Assembly (NCBI RefSeq): GCF_000067205.1 | Contig: NC_010170.1 | Coordinates: 1,240,001 to 1,304,000 of the forward strand | Direction: 5' to 3' | Source: Bordetella petrii | GTDB lineage: Bacteria > Pseudomonadota > Gammaproteobacteria > Burkholderiales > Burkholderiaceae_B | DNA length: 64,000 nucleotides | In this document: positions 33,914 through 43,550 of the stretch, one piece after another | Numbering within the stretch: the stretch's first letter is position 1 | Layout of the letters: every line of letters begins with the position of its first letter | The notes under the pieces: model-generated | What the model was told of the DNA's origin: nothing | Seen by the model: only the letters and a program-made list of their open reading frames with translations | Database searches by the model: none | Translations under genes and position numbers: made by a program

Positions 33914-34902
33914 CACCGCACTCAACGACGTCAGAATCCGTGCGGCGTTTTGAAACGGCCGCGACGCGAACGCTGGGCATCCGCTACCCCATTGTCCAGG
34001 GAGGCCTTGCGCGCATTGCGCGGGCGGAGTTGGCGGGGGCCGTATCCGCCGCCGGCGGCTTGGGGCAATTGGCGGCGGCGGGGCTGGGGACGCCCGAATT
34101 GTTGCGCGCCGAGATACGGAAAGTCCGGCGGCTTACCGAAGCGCCTTTCGGCGTCAATTTTCCCGTGGGGCATATGCCGATCGACGTGCTGATCGACGTG
34201 GTCCTCGAGGAGAAAGTGGCGGTGGTCTCGTTCACCGGCGGCAACCCAAAGCCATATATCCGGCGGATGGAGGGATCCGGCATCGGTATCCTGGTGCTCG
34301 TGGCTGGACCGGAACAGGCGATCAAGGCGGAGCAGGCGGGGGCCGACATCATTGCGACGGTGGGTTTTGAGGGCGGCGGACACATAGGCCGGAGCGATCT
34401 CACGACCATGGTCGCGGTGCCGCTGGTCAAGCGCGCCGTCGGCATTCCGGTTCTGGCCGGAGGGGGGATCGCGGACGGAAGCGGGCTGGCCGCCGCGCTG
34501 GCGCTGGGGGCCGACGGCGTAGAAGTGGGAACGCGCTTTATCGCCGTGAAAGAAGCCTATGCCCACGAGGGGTATAAGGCGGCGGTCGTGCAGACAAAAA
34601 GCGACGACACCGTTGTCATAAAACGGTCGCTCGGCACGCCGGGCCGCGCGCTGTCGAACCGCTGGACCGAACGCATTCTTGCCGCGGAGGCACAGGGAAA
34701 GCCGCGAGACGAGGTGCTGGCTCTGGTCCGGGCCGACGCGAACGAGCGGGCCGTGCGCGACGGCGACATGGAAACCGGCCTGGCATGGTTGGGGCAGTCG
34801 GCTGCTATTGCGTCCGATATCCCCGGCGCGGGCGCGCTTGTGGAGCGCATGGCGGCGGAAGCCAGAGACATTCTGAGAGGGTTGGCGCAGACCATGACAT
34901 AA
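33910..34902 (+). CDS. FMN-dependent nitronate monooxygenase-family protein (NMO/FabK-like)
   Basis: 330 residues in a TIM-barrel flavin fold: TLGIRYPIVQGGLARIARAELAGAVSAAGGLG at the start, FGVNFPV, and the catalytic-His motif GFEGGGHIGRSD, then GIPVLAGGGIADGSGLAAALALGADGVEVGTRF for FMN phosphate binding. Characterised relatives oxidise alkyl nitronates or reduce enoyl-thioesters (FabK). Inside an acyl-CoA degradation operon a reductase or oxidase acting on an enoyl-CoA is at least as likely as nitronate oxidation. The ATG overlaps the ligase stop; a hairpin follows the gene. Confidence 0.82.
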   Translation: MTPHSTTSESVRRFETAATRTLGIRYPIVQGGLARIARAELAGAVSAAGGLGQLAAAGLGTPELLRAEIRKVRRLTEAPFGVNFPVGHMPIDVLIDVVLEEKVAVVSFTGGNPKPYIRRMEGSGIGILVLVAGPEQAIKAEQAGADIIATVGFEGGGHIGRSDLTTMVAVPLVKRAVGIPVLAGGGIADGSGLAAALALGADGVEVGTRFIAVKEAYAHEGYKAAVVQTKSDDTVVIKRSLGTPGRALSNRWTERILAAEAQGKPRDEVLALVRADANERAVRDGDMETGLAWLGQSAAIASDIPGAGALVERMAAEARDILRGLAQTMT

Positions 34903-34906
34903 AGAC

Positions 34907-34927
34907 GCGCTTTCCGGCGGAAAGCGC
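34907..34927 (+). terminator. Hairpin after the flavin oxidoreductase gene
   Basis: A perfect 9-bp inverted repeat GCGCTTTCC/GGAAAGCGC with a GGC loop, 4 nt after the stop codon and without a U tract. It may attenuate transcription into, or stabilise message ahead of, the TRAP genes. Confidence 0.5.
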
Positions 34928-34952
34928 AACAACAGAGAGGAGACCACGCAAA

Positions 34953-35084
34953 ATGACAAGACAAGACCCTCAACGGCCTGCCTATGCGTCGCGGATGCTG
35001 GCGAGAACGGCTGCATCCGCGCACAGGACGCCTGGCCGGGACGTTCGTGCGAATCAAGAGTGGACGGGTGGTTCATGGACCTGA
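34953..35084 (+). CDS. Small ORF upstream of TRAP genes, hypothetical or leader peptide (43 aa)
   Basis: MTRQDPQRPAYASRMLARTA... is 43 residues long, basic and soluble-looking, with no membrane segment. A very good ribosome-binding site (GAGAGGAGA) lies 8 nt before the ATG, better than that of the TRAP gene, and its stop overlaps the TRAP small-permease ATG at 35075 by 10 bp. This could be a translated leader that couples translation to the transporter, or a chance ORF. I recognise no family. Confidence 0.35.
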   Translation: MTRQDPQRPAYASRMLARTAASAHRTPGRDVRANQEWTGGSWT

Positions 35085-35575
35085 TCAATAAGGTGCTGGA
35101 CTGGCTGACCCGCGCGGCCACGACGCTGGCCGCCATCGGGCTGTTCTGCATGATGGTGATGGTCGTGCTGGACATCGTCCTGAAGTATGTGCTGCACCAG
35201 CCCATTCCGGGGACACTGGAAATGGTGTCGTTCTATTTCATGGCGGTATGTGCGTTTCTTCCATTCGCCTATGTCCAGAAAACGGAACATCACATCGTCA
35301 TGACGCTCGCGACCGATCTCATGCCGCCGAATGTCCAGCGCGTTCTGATCGCCGTGGGTTATCTGGTCGGTGCCGCCTACTTGGCGGTGATGACCTGGGC
35401 CTCGGCCGGCGAGGCCCTGCGCATGACGCTCATCGGCGAAGCCACGGGCGCCACGCATTTCGACGTGCTGATCTGGCCGGGGCGCTGGTGCGTTCCGGCG
35501 GGTGCCGGATTGATGGCTTGCTGGATGATATTGCAGGCAGCCAAGGCCTTCTCGAAGGAAAACGATCATGTTTGA
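35075..35575 (+). CDS. TRAP transporter small permease (DctQ-type)
   Basis: 166 residues from the ATG at 35075 (MDLINKVLDWLTRAATTLAAIG); a GTG at 35060 is an alternative. It has four membrane segments, the DctQ arrangement, with the family segment VVLDIVLKYVLHQPIPGTLEMVSFYFM near the first two helices. It forms the small inner-membrane subunit of a tripartite ATP-independent, sodium- or proton-driven importer with the large permease and receptor encoded next. It overlaps the large-permease gene by 8 bp. Confidence 0.9.
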   Translation: MDLINKVLDWLTRAATTLAAIGLFCMMVMVVLDIVLKYVLHQPIPGTLEMVSFYFMAVCAFLPFAYVQKTEHHIVMTLATDLMPPNVQRVLIAVGYLVGAAYLAVMTWASAGEALRMTLIGEATGATHFDVLIWPGRWCVPAGAGLMACWMILQAAKAFSKENDHV

Positions 35576-36887
35576 TATGAGCCCCGTGGCGATCGGGTTC
35601 TCCGGCCTGATCATCCTGGTTGTCCTCATGGCGCTGCGGGTGCCGGTGGGCATTGCGCTCGGCCTGGTCTCGGTGGGAGGCATCACTGTTCTGCGCGGCT
35701 GGGGCGCGGCAGTTGCCGCGCTGGCGGGCCTGCCGTTCGAGTTCGTGGCGCATTGGTCGCTTTCCGCCGTGCCCATGTTCCTGCTCATGGGGGCGGTTGC
35801 CTATCACAGCGGGATGACACATGGATTGTTCAGCGCCGCCAAGAAATGGCTGGGCTTTCTGCCCGGGGGCCTGGCCGTGGCGACCAATTTCGCCAGCGCC
35901 GGATTTGCCGCCGTGTCCGGTTCCAGCCTGGCGACGGCGGCTGCCATGGGCCGTATCGCTATTCCGGAAATGCTCAAGGCCCGCTATGACCCGGGCCTGG
36001 CCGCGGGCGTCGTGGCGGCGAGCGGGACACTGGGTTCTCTTATCCCGCCGAGCATACTGTTTGTGCTTTACGGCGTCTTCACCGAACAGCCGATCGGCAA
36101 GCTGCTGATTGCGGGATTGCTTCCGGGATTGCTGACGGCCTTCGTGTATGCCTCGATGATCATCGGCCGGTGTGCGGTCAACCCGCGGCTGGCGCCGGTT
36201 CCCGCGGAGCGCTATGGCCTGGCTGAGCGCCTTGCAGAATTGCGCTCGATCTGGCCTGTGCCGCTTCTGATTCTTGCCGTGGTCGGGGCCTTGTACAGCG
36301 GCTTTGCCACCACCACAGAAGCCGCCGCGTTTGGGGCGTTCATGGCCTACGTCATCGCCCTCGCGCAGCGCCGGCTGAATTGGCGGTCTTTCAAGGAAAG
36401 TCTTCTGGAAACGCTGACGAGCACGGCTTCGATCTTCTTTGTCGCCGTGGGAGCGATTCTGCTGACTCGCTTCCTGGCATTGAGCGGCGTGCCGTCTTAT
36501 CTGGCAGGGCTGATGGGCGACTGGGCGCTCGACCCGATACTGGTGGTGCTCGGCGCATCCTTGATCTATCTGTTCCTGGGCATGTTCCTGGATCCCGTGG
36601 GATTGATGCTGATCACGCTTCCCGTGCTGATGCCGATGTTCCGCGCCCTGGACCTGGATCTTATCTGGATCGGCGTGCTGGTGGTCAAGTACCTCGAGAT
36701 CGGCTTGTTGACGCCGCCTGTCGGATTGAATGCCTATGTCGTCAGCGGCGTCGTGGGAAAGGCTGTGCCGTTGTCGACCATCTTCCGCGGCCTGCTCTGG
36801 TTTGTCGCCGCGGAGGCCGTGATTGTTGCCCTGTTGATCGGGTTTCCGCAAATCAGCTTGTATTTACCGTCCTTGATGGATTACTAG
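35568..36887 (+). CDS. TRAP transporter large permease (DctM-type)
   Basis: 439 residues with about 11-12 membrane segments. Diagnostic DctM blocks: ALRVPVGIALGLVS, PMFLLMGAVAYHSG, SAGFAAVSGSSLATAAAMGRIAIPEML, GTLGSLIPPSILFVLYG and the C-terminal LFLGMFLDPVGLMLITLPVLMP with EIGLLTPPVGLNAYV. It is the ion-coupled transport subunit. It overlaps the small permease, and the periplasmic receptor gene follows 49 bp downstream. The surrounding CoA-ligase and CoA-transferase genes suggest a carboxylic-acid substrate. Confidence 0.95.
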   Translation: MFDMSPVAIGFSGLIILVVLMALRVPVGIALGLVSVGGITVLRGWGAAVAALAGLPFEFVAHWSLSAVPMFLLMGAVAYHSGMTHGLFSAAKKWLGFLPGGLAVATNFASAGFAAVSGSSLATAAAMGRIAIPEMLKARYDPGLAAGVVAASGTLGSLIPPSILFVLYGVFTEQPIGKLLIAGLLPGLLTAFVYASMIIGRCAVNPRLAPVPAERYGLAERLAELRSIWPVPLLILAVVGALYSGFATTTEAAAFGAFMAYVIALAQRRLNWRSFKESLLETLTSTASIFFVAVGAILLTRFLALSGVPSYLAGLMGDWALDPILVVLGASLIYLFLGMFLDPVGLMLITLPVLMPMFRALDLDLIWIGVLVVKYLEIGLLTPPVGLNAYVVSGVVGKAVPLSTIFRGLLWFVAAEAVIVALLIGFPQISLYLPSLMDY

Positions 36888-36936
36888 GCGGAACGACCCA
36901 GCGTCTGTTCCGGTACGAAACTTGGAGATATGTCTG

Positions 36937-38043
36937 ATGAAAGCCTTGATTTCTTTCCTGAGCAAGTTTTCCGTGGCGATGGTCATGGCCATGCCGGCGG
37001 TGGCGCAGCAACTGAGCTACACCAATTATCTTCCACCTACGCACGCTACCAATCGCTATGCGCTCGAACCGCTGTTCGAGACGGTGAAAAAAGAGACGAA
37101 CGGCAGCCTCACGTTCCAGCTTCATGCGGGAGGATCCATGGTGGGGGGAAAAGGGACGATCTCGGCGATACGCGACAGCCTGGTCGACGGCGGATTCGTG
37201 GTCAGCCTGTATCACCAGAACGAGATTCCGTTGAACACAGTAATCAGCGATATGGCGTTCTTTGCCAAGGATCCATTGGTGGCCATGGGCGCGGTGAACG
37301 AGACAGTGCTGCTGGATTGCAAAGAGTGCCTGGACGAGTATCGCAAGTACAAGATCGTCTATATGGGCGCCTATGCGACGACCCCTTATATGCTGATGTG
37401 CAAGAAGCCGGCGCAGGGCTTGGCGGATATCAAGGGGCTGAAGATGCGTGCCGCCGGAACCGTATACGGAAGATGGGCGACCCGCATGGGAGGGGTGCCG
37501 GTCAATATCCCGAACTCGGAAGCCTATGAAGCGCTCGAGCGCGGCCAGCTCGACTGCCTGATCGGCTCTATGAGCTGGCTGAAGACCCTGTCTTTGTGGG
37601 ACATGACCAAGAATGTGGTCGATCTTCCCATGGGGGCTTTCCTGGGAGGCGCCTTCATTTCCTTCAATGAAGACAGTTGGAACAGCGTCAAGAAAGAAGA
37701 CCGGGATGTGTTCGTGAAGCATCTGCCCGCGGCGATGGCGCGGCTGGCCGTGGGCTACGCCCAGGACGATATGGATGTCGCGAAAGAGGCCAAGAGCAAA
37801 GGCGTGCAGATCCTGGAACCGAAACCGGAACTCACCCAATTGCTCGATGCCTATCGTCAAGACGAGGTGAAAAACACGATCGAAGCGGCGAAGTCGCGGG
37901 GTGCGAAGAATCCCGAGAAAGTGGTCGAGGCGCTGCTCAAGAACCTGGAGAAATGGCAGACGATCGTCGACAAGATCGGCCATGACGAAGCCAAGTACGA
38001 GCAAGCGCTTCGCGATGAGATCTATTCCAAGGTGACGTTCTGA
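36937..38043 (+). CDS. TRAP transporter solute receptor (DctP family)
   Basis: 368 residues from the ATG at 36937, which has GGAGAT upstream; a TTG at 36922 is less likely. The signal peptide ends near AMPAVAQ, and the mature protein starts QLSYTNYLPPTHATNRYALEPLFETVKKET. The conserved Arg region that usually salt-bridges the substrate carboxylate is at GLKMRAAGTVYGRWATRMGGVPVNIP, with EAYEALERGQLDC following, as in the family. Three Cys residues near 128-160 may form a disulphide. It binds the substrate in the periplasm for the DctQM pair. A short repeated element follows the gene. Confidence 0.92.
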   Translation: MKALISFLSKFSVAMVMAMPAVAQQLSYTNYLPPTHATNRYALEPLFETVKKETNGSLTFQLHAGGSMVGGKGTISAIRDSLVDGGFVVSLYHQNEIPLNTVISDMAFFAKDPLVAMGAVNETVLLDCKECLDEYRKYKIVYMGAYATTPYMLMCKKPAQGLADIKGLKMRAAGTVYGRWATRMGGVPVNIPNSEAYEALERGQLDCLIGSMSWLKTLSLWDMTKNVVDLPMGAFLGGAFISFNEDSWNSVKKEDRDVFVKHLPAAMARLAVGYAQDDMDVAKEAKSKGVQILEPKPELTQLLDAYRQDEVKNTIEAAKSRGAKNPEKVVEALLKNLEKWQTIVDKIGHDEAKYEQALRDEIYSKVTF

Positions 38044-38046
38044 AAT

Positions 38047-38128
38047 AAAAAACCCCCACGCTGCGCCTTCGGCTTGCTGCCCCCCGAGGGGGCGCTTTTA
38101 CCTTGGGGCGGCCCGGCGGTAAAAAAAG
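38047..38128 (+). repeat. Short interspersed GC-rich repeat (Burkholderiales type)
   Basis: The stretch from AAAAAACCCCCACGCTGCGC through CCCCCCGAGGGGGCGC and TTGGGGCGGCCCGGCGGTAA lies between the TRAP receptor and a CoA-transferase. I recognise this as an intergenic repeat found many times in genomes of Bordetella/Achromobacter-like and other Burkholderiales. It can fold (CCCCC/GGGGG) and may serve as a terminator. There is only one copy in this window. Confidence 0.55.
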
Positions 38129-38139
38129 GCCTGAGCATC

Positions 38140-39336
38140 ATGAATGCATCAATAGCTGCCAAGCCCTACTCGGGACTGAAAGTACTGGATTTGAGCCAGG
38201 GCATTGCCGGGCCGTACTGTGCGGAGATTCTGCTTCAGCACGGCGCGGACGTCGTCAAGGTCGAGTCGATGGACGGGGACTGGGGGCGCCAGATCGGCTA
38301 CGCGCGCGACGGCATGAGCGCCATTGCGATTGCCTATAACCTCGGCAAGCGTTCGATTTGCATCGACGGGGCGAAGCCGGACGGACGGTCGCTGCTGCGC
38401 CGATTGGCATTGGACGCCGATATCGTCATTGAAGGCTTTCGGCCCGGTGTCATGGCTCGCTTGGGGCTTGCCAGGTCCGATCTCGTCCGCGAGCGGCCGG
38501 ATCAGATTTATGTATCGGTCTCCGCATTCGGCCCCGACGGGCCCTACGCTAATCGTCCAGGCACCGATTCCACAATGCAGGCGGTGACGGGGTTGATGGT
38601 GGCGAACCGCGATGATGCCGGCAACCCGCGCAAGATCGGGATTCTGCTCGTGGATGTCGCGTCGGGCGTCTATGCCGCGCAGGCAGTCGGCGCGGCGTTG
38701 TACCAGCGAGCCATGAGCGGAAAAGGCCAGCACATACAGTTGTCGTTGATGGAGGTCGGCGCGGCGCTGCAGAGCAACGCTATGGTCGACGAATTCATGA
38801 GACAGGGAAGTCCGACCCGGCCCTTGACGGTTCCGGGGGGAACCTATGCCACGTGGGACGGGTATATCAACGTTACCGCCTTGCATGATCGCATGTTCGA
38901 GGGAATTTGCCGGGTCATCGGGAAACCGGAATGGCCGGGCGATCCCCGTTATGCCCGCGCGGAGGCCCGCTGGGAAAATTCGAAGACCATCAATGCCGTG
39001 CTGAACGAGGCGTTCGGCAAAGAGCCTTCCGCCCATTGGCTGCGCTTACTGAGCGAGCAGGGAGTCGTGTGCGGTCCGATCAGCGATTACCGGGATTTTC
39101 TCGATGATCCGCAGGCGCGCCATTGCGGCATCTTCCGGACGATTTCCCAGCAAGGCATGCCTCCGCTTCCCGTGCCTCGGTTGCCGGGCCTCTCTGCGCC
39201 AGTTTCGTCCGAGTCCGCGCCGAGGGCCGGCGAGAATACGCGCGCTATCTTGGCCGATCTCGGATTGGACAGCGCCGAGATCGACCGGCTGTTCAGGCAA
39301 GGCATCGTCGCCTGGCCCGGAATGCCGGTTCCCTGA
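38140..39336 (+). CDS. Class III CoA-transferase (CaiB/BaiF family)
   Basis: 398 residues from the ATG at 38140 (MNASIAAKPYSGLKVLDLSQ); the upstream reading passes through the repeat element. The CoA-binding N-terminus is GIAGPYCAEILLQHGADVVKVES, and the catalytic Asp that forms the acyl anhydride is in GTDSTMQAVTG, the usual position. It moves CoA between two acids, here probably from an acyl-CoA product to fresh substrate. It is the first of two adjacent but distinct family members and one of five in the window. It is codirectional with the TRAP genes. Confidence 0.92.
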   Translation: MNASIAAKPYSGLKVLDLSQGIAGPYCAEILLQHGADVVKVESMDGDWGRQIGYARDGMSAIAIAYNLGKRSICIDGAKPDGRSLLRRLALDADIVIEGFRPGVMARLGLARSDLVRERPDQIYVSVSAFGPDGPYANRPGTDSTMQAVTGLMVANRDDAGNPRKIGILLVDVASGVYAAQAVGAALYQRAMSGKGQHIQLSLMEVGAALQSNAMVDEFMRQGSPTRPLTVPGGTYATWDGYINVTALHDRMFEGICRVIGKPEWPGDPRYARAEARWENSKTINAVLNEAFGKEPSAHWLRLLSEQGVVCGPISDYRDFLDDPQARHCGIFRTISQQGMPPLPVPRLPGLSAPVSSESAPRAGENTRAILADLGLDSAEIDRLFRQGIVAWPGMPVP

Positions 39337-39385
39337 GACAGATCCAATACTGCCTTGTTACAGAACCTTTTATTCAAGGATGAAT

Positions 39386-40519
39386 ATGGAAAAAACAAAC
39401 TCTCCCGCGGGCGTGCTGTCCGGTGTTCGCGTGCTGGATTTCAGTACGCTGCTTCCCGGCCCTTACGCGACTCAACTGCTGCTGGAGGCAGGCGCCGAAG
39501 TCATGAAAATCGAGCGCGTGGACGGTGGCGACGAATTGCGGTCGGCGGAGCAACGATTCGGTCGATCGAGTTTGAACTTCGCATTGCTGAACGGCGGCAA
39601 GCGCAGCATCGCCGTGAACCTGAAAGACGAGGCTGAGCGCGCGCGCCTGCTGCCCTTGCTGAAGGATGCGGATATTCTGGTGGAACAGTTCCGTCCCGGC
39701 GTCATGGATCGATTGGGGCTGGGATACGAGAAGCTGAAAAGCATCAATCCCCGGTTGATATATTGCTCGATCACGGGCTATGGGCAGGATGGGCCGCTTT
39801 CCCATGTGGCGGGCCATGACTTGACGTACATGGCGGAGACCGGACTGCTTTCGCTGACCAAAGGCGCGGACGGCGCTCCCGCCTTGCCGCCGGTACTGGT
39901 GGGGGATATAGGCGGCGGGACGCTGCCGGCAGTGATCAATATGCTGCTGGCGTTGCGTCGGCGCGATCAGACAGGCGAGGGATGTCATATTGATGTTTCG
40001 ATCACCGATAATCTGATGGCTTTTCCCTACAATGCCACGGCAAGCGGCGTCGGATTCGGAAAGTGGCCCCAACCGGGGCAGGAACGCCTTACCGGCGGCA
40101 CGCCCCGTTATCAGATCTACCGTGCCTCGGACGGAAAATATCTGGCCGCGGCGCCCCTTGAGCAGCGTTTCTGGAAGGTATTCTGCGAAACCATAGGGCT
40201 AGACGAGGCATGGCGCGACGACAAACAAGATCCGGCGGCCACCCGGCAAGCTGTCGCTGCGCGGATTGCGGCGCATAGCAGTGATTTCTGGCGCGACGCT
40301 TTCGACGGCAAAGACGCCTGCACCGTCGTGGTCCGCTCGATAGAAGAGGCCGCCGCGCATTCGCACTTTCTCGCCCGCGGCTTGCTCGACAGAACGATCA
40401 GCGCGGACGGCTTGACTGTACCGCTGCCTCGCGCGCCGCTGGCTTCGCCGTTCTTGCGAGCCGTGCCAGACCAGGCGCCTCCGGAACTCGGCGAAGCGAA
40501 CGATCTGTTGCCGGCCTGA
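39386..40519 (+). CDS. Class III CoA-transferase (CaiB/BaiF family)
   Basis: 377 residues from the ATG at 39386, which has AAGGA 5 nt upstream; an ATG at 39380 is an alternative. Key segments are VRVLDFSTLLPGPYATQLLLEAGAEVMKIE, FRPGVMDRLGLGYEKL and the catalytic Asp in GHDLTYMAETGLLSLTKG. GGGTLPAVINMLLALRRR is typical of the alpha-methylacyl-CoA racemase/AMACR-like branch, so racemisation of a 2-methylacyl-CoA is an alternative to CoA transfer. It ends the plus-strand gene run; a strong bidirectional hairpin separates it from the minus-strand operon. Confidence 0.88.
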   Translation: MEKTNSPAGVLSGVRVLDFSTLLPGPYATQLLLEAGAEVMKIERVDGGDELRSAEQRFGRSSLNFALLNGGKRSIAVNLKDEAERARLLPLLKDADILVEQFRPGVMDRLGLGYEKLKSINPRLIYCSITGYGQDGPLSHVAGHDLTYMAETGLLSLTKGADGAPALPPVLVGDIGGGTLPAVINMLLALRRRDQTGEGCHIDVSITDNLMAFPYNATASGVGFGKWPQPGQERLTGGTPRYQIYRASDGKYLAAAPLEQRFWKVFCETIGLDEAWRDDKQDPAATRQAVAARIAAHSSDFWRDAFDGKDACTVVVRSIEEAAAHSHFLARGLLDRTISADGLTVPLPRAPLASPFLRAVPDQAPPELGEANDLLPA

Positions 40520-40530
40520 GCCGCATGCAT

Positions 40531-40556
40531 GGCGGGCTCGATTCCTCGAGCCCGCC
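40531..40556. terminator. Bidirectional terminator between convergent operons
   Basis: GGCGGGCTCGA/TCGAGCCCGCC is an 11-bp perfect inverted repeat with a TTCC loop, followed on the plus strand by TGTTCAGTTT. It lies exactly between the stops of the plus-strand CoA-transferase and the minus-strand crotonase, so it probably ends both operons. Confidence 0.75.
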
Positions 40557-40559
40557 TGT

Positions 40560-41315
40560 TCAGTTTCCGTGGAAGACGGCGGGCCGCTTCTCGAAGAATG
40601 CCGCCCGGCCTTCGAGATGATCAGAGGAACTGAAGAGCATCGTCTGGATCTCGCGCTCTCTGAGGAGTATGTCGTCCAGCCCCGCGTTCAGAACGGAGCG
40701 CGTCAAGGCGATAGGAAGCGGCGGCTTTTGCGCCAGCCGCAGCGCCAGGGACCGTGCCTGCTCCACTGCGCCGCCGGTTTCCACGACATGGTCGACGACG
40801 CCCAGCGCTCGGGCCTGTTCGCAATCCATCACGTCGTTGTAGAGCAGGATCTGCCTGGCTGGACCGATCCCTACGCGCCGCGGAAGCGTGAACAGAATGC
40901 CGGTATCGGGGGCCATGCCGATCTCGCCGAACCCGGCCTTGAAGCGGGCGCTGCGACCGGCGACAACCGTATCGCAGAGCATGGCCAGAGAGAAGCCTCC
41001 GCCGACCGCCCAGCCTTCGACGGCCGCAATCAAAGGCTTGCTGCTGTATGCCATCAATCGGACGATTTCATGAAGTACGCGCATTCTGTCGAGCGCCTCG
41101 ATTTTCGGCTGCTCGCCCATGGCGGTCACATCGCCGCCAGGGCAGAAGAATTTATCGCTGCCGGTCAGGACGACCGCGCGCACCGTGGTATCCGCCTCGA
41201 TCTCGCGCAAAGTATCCAGCAAGGCGAGTCTCAGCGGCATTGACAGGGCATTTCGGCGTTCGGGATCGTTCAGGCGCAGCAGGACGACGGCTCCGTCTCT
41301 CGACATATCAATCAT
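40560..41315 (-). CDS. Crotonase-fold enoyl-CoA isomerase/hydratase family protein
   Basis: 251 residues from the ATG at 41315 (MIDMSRDGAVVLLRLNDPER). Blocks seen are RRNALSMPLRLALL, DKFFCPGGDVTAMG for the oxyanion hole, and WAVGGGFSLAMLCDT and FKAGFGEIGMAPDTGILFTLP. The first hydratase Glu is replaced by Ser (GGGFSLA), and the APD Asp of isomerase-type members is present, so isomerase or another crotonase chemistry is more likely than simple hydration. It is the last gene of the large minus-strand operon that starts at 49955. Confidence 0.85.
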   Translation of the reverse strand: MIDMSRDGAVVLLRLNDPERRNALSMPLRLALLDTLREIEADTTVRAVVLTGSDKFFCPGGDVTAMGEQPKIEALDRMRVLHEIVRLMAYSSKPLIAAVEGWAVGGGFSLAMLCDTVVAGRSARFKAGFGEIGMAPDTGILFTLPRRVGIGPARQILLYNDVMDCEQARALGVVDHVVETGGAVEQARSLALRLAQKPPLPIALTRSVLNAGLDDILLREREIQTMLFSSSDHLEGRAAFFEKRPAVFHGN

Positions 41316-41434
41316 TGTTGGTTCCTTAAGATGCAGTGTGCAATGCAACTAATGTGTCCGATTTCGGGCCGTCAATAACATCGCCAGTGTCACGGCCAGC
41401 ACAGGCCGCCTATAAAGACCGAGTCCTGTGCCTA

Positions 41435-42640
<1,206 letters not shown>

Positions 42641-42676
42641 TTGTTCCTCCAGCGTTCTGTTTCCAGAAAGGGAAAC

Positions 42677-43537
42677 TCAAACATTCAGCGTTGCGTTTCC
42701 GTGATCCAGCACCACGACATTTCTTTCAACGGACCAGGTTCGGAAGGCCACCGACTCGTCGCTGCGCCATATTTCCGTGCGCAGTGTCTCTCCCGGGTAT
42801 ACCGGGTTGGAGAAGCGCACCGACAAGCTGGCCAGTCGCAGCGGGTCGTACGCGCAGCAGCGACCGAGCACGGCATGTGCGGCGACACCAAAGCTGCACA
42901 GGCCATGCAGGATCGGACGTGCGTATCCGGCCGAACGCGCCAGCTGTGGATCGGCATGCACCGGGTTCGGATCCGCGCACAGGCGATAGAACAAGGCGGA
43001 CTGGGGTAGCGTCGGAAGGTCGCATACCGAATCGGGGGCGCGGTCCGGCATTTTTGGGGGCGGTTTCGGCGCCGAGTCGCCTGCGCCGAAACCGCCGTCG
43101 CCTCGACATAGGGTGGTCTGTTCGAGGGTGGAGAGCAGCGTCCCGCTGATTTTCTCCAGGATTTGTCTTTCCTGCACTACCAACGCCCCTTTCTCCGCTC
43201 CTTTGTCGATGATCGCCTTGACGCGGGTGCGGCCCACGACCATGCCCGCAGGAGGAATGGGAGCGTGCAATTGCAAGGCTTGCCCCACATGCAGTAGTTT
43301 GACCCAGTCGATTCCGGCCGCTGGATCCTTCATCCAGAAGCCCGGGTAGCCCAGAATCACCGGCATGCTGGGCGCCGTCTTCAGGCCCTTTTCATAGACG
43401 AATGCCAATTGGTCTTGGTCCACAGGGTCATGCCCGTAGCCCACGCTCAACGCATAGAGCATGCTGTCTTTCTCGCTATAGGCCTGCTCGACGTCCGGAA
43501 AGAGCCAGTTCTTGATCAGGTCGTAATTCAGGGGCAT
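42677..43537 (-). CDS. MaoC family (R)-specific enoyl-CoA hydratase, double hot-dog type
   Basis: 286 residues with two hot-dog domains. The C-terminal one carries hydratase motif 2: ALFYRLCADPNPVHADPQLARSAGYARPILHGLCSFG, with the Asp/Asn-His catalytic residues. The N-terminal domain (residues 1-130, VGYGHDPVDQDQLAFVYEKGL) is the degenerate partner. This is the layout of eukaryotic peroxisomal MFE-2 hydratase 2 and of bacterial steroid side-chain hydratases, which accept bulky or 2-methyl-branched enoyl-CoAs. It lies between a Bug receptor and a CoA-transferase gene in the minus-strand operon. Confidence 0.9.
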   Translation of the reverse strand: MPLNYDLIKNWLFPDVEQAYSEKDSMLYALSVGYGHDPVDQDQLAFVYEKGLKTAPSMPVILGYPGFWMKDPAAGIDWVKLLHVGQALQLHAPIPPAGMVVGRTRVKAIIDKGAEKGALVVQERQILEKISGTLLSTLEQTTLCRGDGGFGAGDSAPKPPPKMPDRAPDSVCDLPTLPQSALFYRLCADPNPVHADPQLARSAGYARPILHGLCSFGVAAHAVLGRCCAYDPLRLASLSVRFSNPVYPGETLRTEIWRSDESVAFRTWSVERNVVVLDHGNATLNV

Positions 43538-43550
43538 GGCGATCCACCGG

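Noticed and set aside
33910..34902. Assignment as a strict nitronate monooxygenase
   Set aside because: The fold is clear, but the context is acyl-CoA metabolism and FabK-like enoyl reductases share the fold, so only the family is claimed.
35430..36851. A 473-residue minus-strand open frame opposite the TRAP large permease
   Set aside because: Low-complexity His/Gln/Arg-rich translation typical of antisense frames in high-GC DNA; the TRAP permease is unambiguous.
41340..41375. A CGGACACATTAG stretch upstream of the crotonase at 40560, resembling the activator half-site
   Set aside because: There is no good -24/-12 box beside it and the gene lies inside a longer operon; a single half-site is not enough.
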